From Paraescarpia echinospica (lineage: Eukaryota > Annelida > Polychaeta > Sabellida > Siboglinidae): DNA of 64,000 bases. The notes below the pieces were generated by a model, which worked only from the letters and a program-made list of their open reading frames with translations, was not told where the DNA came from and ran no database searches. The stretch lies in the NCBI GenBank assembly GCA_020002185.1, contig CM034533.1, forward strand, positions 36,154,082 through 36,218,081. The letters are read 5' to 3'. Made by a program: the position numbers and the translations under genes. Below are positions 56,390 through 64,000 of the stretch, one piece after another. Within the stretch, counting starts at the first letter, position 1. Each line of letters begins with the position of its first letter.

Positions 56390-57285
56390 TATTCCACACC
56401 AGCCACCATTATTTATTACGAAATACAGCACCAATGCAAGACGATAGTTTCCACGCTGCTTTTCTTCAACCTCATCACCAACGCTGATACACTGTCGAGT
56501 TAAACTATCTGGCCATGCTAATGAATTTGTACTTATCCAGTTGGTGGATAGTAGGACTGGACCTAGAAATAAAAACGAAATCGACAATCTCCGCATACCT
56601 GATAATACAAACAATATTAAGCGTCGACGATTTAAACGCAGATTTGATTTTATGTGATTCGCCCCGTATCTTGTACTTCGCTAGGAACGCAGTTGTGCAT
56701 AAATATGCACCATGCAATGTAGCAATGTACAGACTAGTGCTTAGGGACGTTTATTGTAGCTAAGCACTGCGCCAACAATCCTACAAATATACAACACATT
56801 ATACGAATTATATGTCATTAGCGATACTAAAGACAACTATTCGTTACTCTTCAGGAATCCGTATTATTCATATCATGTTCCACGGCAAGCTCAGGTCATC
56901 ATGACCGATGCGATACGCCTCCACGCTCATTAAAGTGTCTGTGTCTTAGCCGCATGCGTGTCTTGCATTTTTTGAAGTTCATATTTCTCAACATCTTCGA
57001 TCTGCCGAACGTGCGTGCTGCCAGACCGAGTGGCAATGAACGTAGCGTGATTGAAGTGTAATACAGACTGCATCTATTTCAAGATTGTTGCGTGGATACG
57101 TATAACAATTGCTCTGCCCCTTTGGCTGAAAACAATGTTAAAGTTAGGCAATGTCATCCTGTGCACAACGTTACACTTTAGACAAAACTGCATTTTGATG
57201 TTTGTCATGATAACGACCTGCACTAGGTGTTTCATTAAATCTTATAATTTTGTTTTCCAAAACAAGATTGTGATGATGATGACGA
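56390..57285. other. unassigned stretch
   Basis: No gene recognised. Confidence 0.5.
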
Positions 57286-57290
57286 TGATA

Positions 57291-57291
<1 letters not shown>

Positions 57292-57373
<82 letters not shown>

Positions 57374-59560
57374 TGTGTGTGTGTGTGGGTGTGTGTGTGT
57401 GTGGGTGTGGGTGTATGTGAGTGAGTGTGTGTGAGTGTATGTTTGGGTGTATGAGTGTGTGTGTGTATGATTGCGCGTGTGTGTCTGTGTGGGTGTGTGA
57501 GTGTGTGTGTGCGCGTGCGTGTGTGAGTGAGTGTGTCTGCTTGGGTGTGTGAATGTGTGTGGGTGTGTGTGTGTATGCGTGTCTTTGTGTCTTTGTGTCT
57601 GCGTGTGTGCGAGTGTGTGCTGTGTGTGTTGTGTGTGTTGTGTGTGTTGTGTGTGTTGTGTGTGTTGTGTGTGTTGTGTGTGTTGTATGAGTTGTGTGTG
57701 TTGTGTGTGTGTTGTGTGTGTTGTGTGTTGTGTGTATGTTGTGTGTGTTGTGTGTGTTGTGTGTGTTGTCTGAGTTGTGTGTGTTGTGTGTGTTGTGTGT
57801 GTTGTGTTTTTTGTGTGTGTTGTGTGTGTTGTGTGTGTTGTGTGTGTTGTGTGTGTTGTGTGTGTTGTGTGTGTTGTGTGTGTTGTGTGTGTTGTGTGAG
57901 TTGTGTGTGCTGTGTGTGTTGTGTGTGTTGTGTGTGTTGTGTGTGTTGTGTGTGTGTGTTGTGTGTGTTGTGTGTGTTGTGTGTGTTGTGTGTGTTGTGT
58001 NNNNNNNNNNNNNNNNNNNNNNNNNNNNNNNNNNNNNNNNNNNNNNNNNNNNNNNNNNNNNNNNNNNNNNNNNNNNNNNNNNNNNNNNNNNNNNNNNNNN
58101 NNNNNNNNNNNNNNNNNNNNNNNNNNNNNNNNNNNNNNNNNNNNNNNNNNNNNNNNNNNNNNNNNNNNNNNNNNNNNNNNNNNNNNNNNNNNNNNNNNNN
58201 NNNNNNNNNNNNNNNNNNNNNNNNNNNNNNNNNNNNNNNNNNNNNNNNNNNNNNNNNNNNNNNNNNNNNNNNNNNNNNNNNNNNNNNNNNNNNNNNNNNN
58301 NNNNNNNNNNNNNNNNNNNNNNNNNNNNNNNNNNNNNNNNNNNNNNNNNNNNNNNNNNNNNNNNNNNNNNNNNNNNNNNNNNNNNNNNNNNNNNNNNNNN
58401 NNNNNNNNNNNNNNNNNNNNNNNNNNNNNNNNNNNNNNNNNNNNNNNNNNNNNNNNNNNNNNNNNNNNNNNNNNNNNNNNNNNNNNNNNNNNNNNNNNNN
58501 NNNNNNNNNNNNNNNNNNNNNNNNNNNNNNNNNNNNNNNNNNNNNNNNNNNNNNNNNNNNNNNNNNNNNNNNNNNNNNNNNNNNNNNNNNNNNNNNNNNN
58601 NNNNNNNNNNNNNNNNNNNNNNNNNNNNNNNNNNNNNNNNNNNNNNNNNNNNNNNNNNNNNNNNNNNNNNNNNNNNNNNNNNNNNNNNNNNNNNNNNNNN
58701 NNNNNNNNNNNNNNNNNNNNNNNNNNNNNNNNNNNNNNNNNNNNNNNNNNNNNNNNNNNNNNNNNNNNNNNNNNNNNNNNNNNNNNNNNNNNNNNNNNNN
58801 NNNNNNNNNNNNNNNNNNNNNNNNNNNNNNNNNNNNNNNNNNNNNNNNNNNNNNNNNNNNNNNNNNNNNNNNNNNNNNNNNNNNNNNNNNNNNNNNNNNN
58901 NNNNNNNNNNNNNNNNNNNNNNNNNNNNNNNNNNNNNNNNNNNNNNNNNNNNNNNNNNNNNNNNNNNNNNNNNNNNNNNNNNNNNNNNNNNNNNNNNNNN
59001 TGTGTTGTGTGTGTTGTGTGTGTTGTGTGTGTTGTGTGTGCTGTGTGTGCTGTGTGTGCTGTGTGTGCTGTGTGTGCTGTGTGTGCTGTGATTGCTGTGT
59101 GTGCTGTGTGTGCTGTTTGTGCTGTGTGTGCTGTGTGTGTGCTGTGTGTGTGCTGTGTTTGCTGTGTTTGCTGTGTTTGCTGTGTGTGCTGTGTATGCTG
59201 TGTGCGCTGTGTGAGCTGTGTGTGCTGTGTTTGCTGTGTTTGCTGTGTGTGCTGTGTGTGCTGTGTGTGCTGTGTGTGCTGTGTGTGCTGTGTGTGCTGT
59301 GTGTGCTGTGTGTGTGCTGTGTGTGCTGTGTGTGCTGTGTGTGCTGTGTTTGTTGTGTGTGCTGTGTGTGCTGTGTGTGCTGTGTGTGCTGTGTGTGCTG
59401 TGTGTGCTGTGTGTGCTGTGTGTGTTTGTGTGTGAGGGTGTGTGTGAGTATGTGTGTGAGTATGTGTGTGTTGTGTGTGTTTGTGTGAGTGAGTGGGTGT
59501 GTGTGATTGTGTGAGTGAGTGGGTGTGTGTGTGAGTGTGTGTGTTGTGTGTGTCTGTTTC
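57292..59560. repeat. GT-rich microsatellite and 9-bp minisatellite, interrupted by an assembly gap
   Basis: Pure GT at 57292-57385, then (GTGTGTTGT)n to 58000. After the gap the dominant unit becomes (GTGTGTGCT)n from about 59040 to 59420, before returning to GT-rich sequence. The very long Thr/His and Cys/Val frames here are artefacts and run through Ns. Confidence 0.97.
58001..59000. other. assembly gap (1000 N)
   Basis: Exactly 1000 undetermined bases within the GT-rich array; the true length is unknown. Confidence 1.
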
Positions 59561-59569
59561 GAAACTTCA

Positions 59570-60550
59570 ACAAGATGATTCGAACCTAAGGCAAGTTCTT
59601 TAACTCTACGTGGGGTAGTTAACTTGAAACGTTGTTGTTGCTCTCCTCCTTCCCTGCTGTACGGGGGTGAGATCAGGTACAATATTGCCGAACCATTCGT
59701 AGTGTTTTATCTTTCCAAAATTTTCTCTCCACAGCTTCCTCACTCCATCCTTTATACTCCCCCAATCATCTCATGTGATGGTACACGTAACTCGAAAATA
59801 TAATTAATTTAATTACAGTTAACTCCGAAATGTCATAATTAAATTAAATTAAAATCACATATTTACAAGGTCAATTAAAAAAAATGAAACTAAATATTAA
59901 ATTAGCAATTAATTTCAATTAAAATAACAATTGAATTAACAATTTATTTTTTAATACAAGAAACAGTAAGCCGCTATTTGCTAAGGAGGTTATCTGATGT
60001 CCCCGTCAGCAATATAACAAGCAGGTTATTGAAACATAATTACATTGTAAGATGTCTTTAAAACTTGAAAGCATTCTTCGATAATTAACATAAATACTGT
60101 GTCGCAAATTTCGTAGACTTTTCGTATTCATCTCTTGGTATTTTTATCGTGAGGGATTATATCCAGAAACACTTCAACTCCGAATAAACGTTGTTTTGCA
60201 TGTCCTTGGGTGGGTGCTAAAAGCCATAAAAGGATCCTTGTCAATGCTCTTGCATGATCTTAATCACTTAAACACAGTTCATCCAGTCCAATCTCTTACT
60301 GACATTAGCGGAACACTGAGACTGTTCAATCAATGGCCTGAAACCTGATAATAGTTCCCATTGATATTGATTTGGTCATTGGCTATGTCTGGAGTACTAT
60401 GATCATCAAAGCTATTTCTAACTACTGACAGCAGGACAATAACAACTGTCACAGGAATGACTAAAATAATACCCAATAAAACTTAATTTAATGTTAATTG
60501 AGATGTGTTCAATGTAATTAAATTAACCCCTTCCAGAAATTTTTATTAAT
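59570..60550. other. AT-rich unassigned stretch
   Basis: Runs of AATTAAATTAAA-type sequence at 59795-59960 and 60480-60560. No gene recognised. Confidence 0.6.
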
Positions 60551-60554
60551 TAAA

Positions 60555-61575
60555 TTAAATTGACATTGGCAGCAACCACCTTCCCAGCGGATGACTATGA
60601 CAGCGATCATGTGCCTGTGCGAGGGACGTTCCGATTGAAACTGAAAAGGGAAAACACAACAAGTAATATAAAACTGGACATAAATCTACTAAAATCTGAT
60701 TCAGGGATCAAAGAGAAATTCAACATAAGAGTTAAAAGCAGATTCAATGCTCTGAATGTCATGAAAATGTGGATGAACAATATAGAAAAATTGAAAGAAC
60801 CATTTGCAGAATATGCTGAAGAAACTATTCCTAAGCAAAGCAGAAAAGCAACGAAAAATAAAATGGATGATTGATGAAATTCTAAATTTGATGGATGAAA
60901 CGAAGAAAGAAAATTAAGCAATATCATGATACGCGTGTAACAACGAACAGATATGTAATGGTCAAATGCAATGTAGCGGAAGAGGAATGGCTTAACGAAC
61001 AGTGTGACGAAACTTTGCAAAAGCGTAAACACGACATAAAATCCAAGCATACGACAATAAATGAATAACATCTGACGATCAATGCAACGATGCGACCAAT
61101 AAACGAATTGTTCAGGCCAAAACAGCTTTCCACAACATGGAAATAATGGTAACAAATGAAAGAATATCACTGTATGTGAAAAAACATATAATAAAGTGCT
61201 ACATTGAGCCTATACTGCTACATGGGCGTGAATCATGAACAGTAACTAATATATCAAACACAAACAAAAGAAGCCACTATGGTGTGGTTCTTGAGGAGAA
61301 TGTTGAGAGTACCATGGGCAGAAAAGTAACGACGACATGCTTAGAACTGCCAAATCAAAAGGATTGAACTTGAGCAACATTAGAAAATAATAAGCTTGAT
61401 TATTAGACCATATAATAATGATGAGAAAGTTAGAACATTTAATAACAACATGAAACGTTGAAAGGGGAAATGCAGAGGACGTCAAATTTTTTTTTTATAC
61501 TCTGGCAACATAGATTTGTAAGGAACAAAACATAATTGCTACAAAATACGAACAACCGAACGGTTTAGATTTATG
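60555..61575 (+). mobile_element. RTE-like retrotransposon relic with internal deletion
   Basis: Joins the end of an endonuclease, the linker and the extreme C-terminus of the RT. The palm with its catalytic block is missing (junction near 61110). It is a different subfamily from the elements at 6301 and 28214. Confidence 0.75.
60560..61570 (+). pseudogene. RTE-like EN C-terminus, linker and RT C-terminus
   Basis: Frame 60560-60874 holds the end of the endonuclease with a SDHVPVRG-type block (DSDHVPVRGTFRL, residues 14-26), then a linker with IPKQSRK. The next 200 bp continue the linker with several stops. From about 61120, KAAFHNM-like coding leads to CYIEPILLHGRES and a stop where a Trp codon is expected. 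A VVLEENVESTMG-like block and a CRGRQ-like tail follow, typical of the RT C-terminal domain. Frames are mixed and the catalytic palm is absent. Confidence 0.72.
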
Positions 61576-61582
61576 TTAAAAC

Positions 61583-61845
61583 GTACAGGTAAGTTCACAT
61601 ATAGCGCGATACTCAGTTTTTAGTACTGTTCAAAGTGTTACTCTTCACTCCATGGCTTCTCTGGGAAGAATTCAACCACGCTGCAATATACCGCGCGAAG
61701 GATATTCATACACACATATCTACCACAGTCTATGATGTTCGTAGACCTGAGTGTGTGAGGTGGACCAACGTCGAGTGAAAGAAGCGGCAGGAAGAGAATT
61801 CAAACCCGGTATCTCTAGCTCCATCTGGTATTATGTATCTCCCTT
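61583..61845 (-). mobile_element. tRNA-derived SINE, copy 2
   Basis: Reverse-strand copy of the SINE at 4018. It has B box GGGTTTGAATTC, CTGCCGCTTCTTTCACTCGA then CGTTGGTCC, ATAGACTGTGGTAGATATG, TTCGCGCGGTATATTGCA, TTCTTCCCAGAGAAG and the terminal CGCGCTATATGTGAACTTAC. It lies immediately beyond the RTE-like relic. Confidence 0.72.
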
Positions 61846-61849
61846 AACA

Positions 61850-62135
61850 AATACATATTAAGAATTCTGAAGAGAACTATGGAAATCTATCCAATTTCTG
61901 TAGGATTCTAAAATAATTCAAATGACATTAAACATTCTATAGAATTCTACAGAATATGTTATAGACTTCCATAGAATATTTATGGCAAATTGAAATGCCA
62001 TGGCCACATACGTTTTTACAGACGTCTTAAGAAATTCGATACAATTACACAATACAACAAATTCTATCGAATATCGTCAGCAACAATCCTATAGAATATA
62101 TTCGATATATATTCTATATTATTTTTGCTAAGGGT
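61850..62135. repeat. AT-rich block with recurrent ATTCTATAGAAT-like palindromes
   Basis: TCTATAGAATTCT, CCATAGAATATT, TCTATCGAATAT, CCTATAGAATATAT and ATATTCTATATT recur in one block without a fixed period. Confidence 0.6.
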
Positions 62136-62930
62136 TGGCACAGCTATGAGCTATGGTTTTCGACATACTTGATAGATACCAGAGAGGAAATACGGAGAAC
62201 TATCTTCCACCTGCATTCTTTACCTTTCACTTTACTTGACACAAGAATCTATAGTTGCAACATGAGTGAGCACCTTACAGTAGACGATCCATATAGTTGC
62301 ATTTCTTTGGCTAACCACGATAGTTTTTGTGTCATAATTCAATTGTCTTCATGTCACTGTCGGTGAGGAGCGGTGGTTCGATTCTACCTGCTGCCGTTTC
62401 AAAACTAACTAGTGGTACTAGTGGTACGCAGAAGAAGAACGACAAAAGTTATTTTAATACATTTATTCTACGCTGATGTGTCGTCTCAGTAGTCACAGCA
62501 CGGGATAAAATAGTTTCAATTTTGTCGCTATTATTAGTATGTTCGTCGGTATCTGCAAGTTTTTTTGTGGCAAAAACGATTGCAATTGCATTTTATATTA
62601 ACACACTTTAATATAGCTATACACTTTTTCACACAGTTGCTCTTAAACCTATCAACAAATGTATGCGTGTGCAAACTTGTTTAGCAAGGACAAAGTGTCG
62701 GCCTCTTCGTGTTTTCAATCAACGCCATTTCTGAAATCTCTGGATATATTTCGTGTTCAATAATATATCATTATAAACAGTTGTTCAGTTACTTATCAGG
62801 CCATTTCATATAAATAACGGTTTACTGAAACGGTCCTCAGTTATATCATCTAGTTCCACAGCGGAACTACTGCAATAGGTGAAAAAGGTCTTTTTCGTTT
62901 GCCACGCGAATTCTTTAGAATTTGCTTAAT
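62136..62930. other. unassigned stretch
   Basis: A lone B-box-like GGTTCGATTCT occurs near 62375 but without a convincing tRNA-like head. Otherwise nothing recognised. Confidence 0.5.
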
Positions 62931-62936
62931 CTTATG

Positions 62937-62960
62937 ACATTGTCACGTTCGTGACAATGT
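62937..62960. other. perfect 11-bp-arm hairpin
   Basis: ACATTGTCACG, TT, CGTGACAATGT. It lies just outside the Penelope-like element. Confidence 0.85.
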
Positions 62961-63015
62961 TCATCAAGTTGGAAGAATCATTAAATTACGAAACTTTCTT
63001 ATTACACAACTATGA

Positions 63016-63057
63016 AATTCGACTCACATCGACGTTTCGACGCCTCATTACGAACAG
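63016..63057 (-). ncRNA. degenerate hammerhead-ribozyme-like motif (3' tail copy)
   Basis: Minus strand: GTTC, then GTAATGA in place of CTGATGA, a short stem II (GGCGTC), GAAAC, a GTCGATGTGAGTC stem III side ending at the GTC cleavage-type triplet, then GAAT to close stem I. Core changes suggest loss of activity. Confidence 0.45.
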
Positions 63058-63137
63058 TTACTATTCTTCCTGTCCTAGCCAGATGGTGTGGTGAGCAGGC
63101 TGTTCCACATGTCACTCAGTCGGTATCCACCCTCGTC

Positions 63138-63598
63138 TCAATTAATCGTTGTTGTTGTCTTTCCGATACAGATGGCTTCCTTAATCAATCGCGCACACCT
63201 GTTTGTCTCTCTATCCACCACTCTGGCTCCCTCCCAGTCTATAATACAGTTATTTCTATCCCAAAGGTCAGTTATCGCAGACTTGTGTTCAATAGTTTTC
63301 GAGCATTTCCTTTTTTCTCGAATGAAACTTCTCGTTGTTTCAACGTCTTCCTTGTGTGCTTCTAGTTTCGGATCAAATCTTCTCCCCGTTTCTCCAATGT
63401 ATGTGTTGTTGCAAGTCTTATGATTATTCGATATACTGTCTTCCATTTAGTTCTTTGAGTGTACTGAGGTGTAAGTGTGGTCTAACAGCTGACGCTATAT
63501 CATGATGTTTTAGTATGCGCTGCACCGGTTCTGTCACTCCTTGGACATACGGTACAGTGACCATGCTCCTGCAATTGTTCGTGCTCTTCTTATCCTGC
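63138..63598 (-). pseudogene. Penelope-like RT C-terminus and GIY-YIG endonuclease (frameshifted)
   Basis: The minus-strand frame 63783-63424 contains VTVPYVQGVTEPVQRIL and HDIASAVRP, the typical end of a Penelope-like RT; its first part is inverted tail and flank. A frameshift near 63435 moves to frame 63446-63138, with KTCNNTYIGETGRRF (the YIG half of GIY-YIG), HKEDVETTRSF, KSAITDL, IIDWEGARVVDRETNR and IKEA. The usual Arg of the RxxEH-like block reads Lys (PKLEAHK). A CGA-to-TGA change gives the stop at 63138; coding resumes beyond it with DEGGYRLSDMWNSLL. The polymerase palm is absent. Not functional. Confidence 0.85.
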
Positions 63599-63630
63599 GC
63601 GCCACACCATCTGGCGAGCAGAGGTAGAAC

Positions 63631-63683
63631 AGTTCCTGTTGAAGGCCGCCAGAGGCGGCCGAAACCTCGATATGAGTCGAATT
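63631..63683 (+). ncRNA. near-consensus hammerhead-ribozyme-like motif (inverted copy)
   Basis: AGTTC pairs with GAATT (stem I). CTGTTGA sits where CTGATGA is expected. GGCCGCC/GGCGGCC forms a perfect 7-bp stem II around AGA. GAAAC follows, then CTC/GAG (stem III) and the triplet GTC. One core change (A to T) and an extra A before stem II. Confidence 0.55.
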
Positions 63684-63917
63684 TCATAGTTGTGTAATAC
63701 GAAAGAAGCGGTATCGTTAAACTAATGGAAATATCTAATACAGCACGGTAACTATTCCTCTCATAAAGTACAAATGTAGACACTCAACACACTTGCTACA
63801 ACTCATGCCATTTAAAATTCAGAAGAAATAATGTTAGTGAAACTAATTTTTTTGTTAACTTTGATTAAATTGCTCTACTTCTGATATACTTACTAAAATC
63901 ATAATTGTTATGCCACA

Positions 63918-63951
63918 CACTCACACACATACACACACACACACACACACC
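63918..63951. repeat. (CA)n microsatellite
   Basis: Short CACACA tract near the window end. Confidence 0.95.
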
Positions 63952-64000
63952 ATTTTAAAGTACCAACGTGATTATTAAAATATCAAGGTGTTTAGAAGCT

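Larger units (their letters stand above)
63001..63705 (-). mobile_element. Penelope-like element, 3' part with inverted terminal segments
   Basis: On the minus strand the order is: inverted 3'-end segment (63705-63599), RT C-terminal coding, GIY-YIG endonuclease, 3' tail (63137-63001). The two outer segments share CCACACCATCTGGC-, GTTC-, GAAAC- and GAGTCGAATTTCATAGTTGT then GTAAT-type sequence in opposite orientation. Such inverted 5' pieces and hammerhead motifs are known for Penelope-like elements. Confidence 0.82.

Noticed and set aside
57171..59682. Very long open frames (up to 815 codons) rich in Thr/His or Cys/Val
   Set aside because: They lie in GT/CA repeats and run through 1000 Ns; no non-repeat domain.
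62365..62400. B-box-like GGTTCGATTCT as another SINE
   Set aside because: No A box at proper spacing and no match to either SINE head in the window.

Overview
This window is a gene-poor stretch of an animal nuclear genome. The evidence is one intron-containing rhodopsin-family GPCR gene, many decayed non-LTR retrotransposon copies, a Penelope-like element, a THAP/P-element-like transposase relic, tRNA-derived SINEs, and a very large load of micro- and minisatellites. A marine invertebrate such as a lophotrochozoan would fit, but the window cannot fix the phylum. There is no bacterial signature: no operons, no dense ORFs, no ribosome-binding-site layout. A run of exactly 1000 N at 58001-59000 is an assembly gap.

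Layout. 1.2-3.2 kb (-): broken P-element-like transposase. 4.0-4.3 kb (+): tRNA-derived SINE, with a second copy at 61.6-61.8 kb (-). 5.5-10.3 kb (+): CR1-like LINE copy A, split by a nested RTE-like LINE (6301-8423) flanked by a perfect 10-bp target-site duplication. 14.3 kb: tRNA-Lys-like SINE head. 14.5-15.3 kb (-): CR1-like copy D. 17.16-18.91 kb (-): two-exon peptide-type GPCR of 410 aa, the only convincing host gene. 26.5-28.2 kb (+): CR1-like copy B, abutting the 5' half of an RTE-like element at 28.2-30.1 kb. 32.85 kb (+) and 53.8 kb (-): two candidate first coding exons, each with a strong splice donor. 34.1-35.3 kb: a possible DNA transposon built of GTCTACAC and CCCGGGTTA motifs. 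36.9-42.9 kb: a cluster of minisatellites and a small TA-flanked MITE. 44.2-46.3 kb (+): CR1-like copy C. 46.6 kb: a pure (CCGA)n tract. 50.4-51.3 kb: GATA/GACA tract and a 33-bp array. 54.3-55.0 kb: 353-bp tandem duplication. 57.3-59.6 kb: GT-rich array with the gap. 60.6-61.5 kb (+): RTE-like relic. 63.0-63.7 kb (-): Penelope-like 3' end flanked by inverted copies of a hammerhead-like motif.

Most long open frames here (poly-Thr/His, poly-Cys/Val, poly-Leu, poly-Pro and similar) come from simple repeats and are not genes. The most informative observations are: a 24-bp minisatellite that appears to have grown from the last codons of the CR1-like LINE; the Penelope-like element with paired inverted hammerhead-like motifs; the nested LINE with an intact target-site duplication; and two matching copies of one SINE family.
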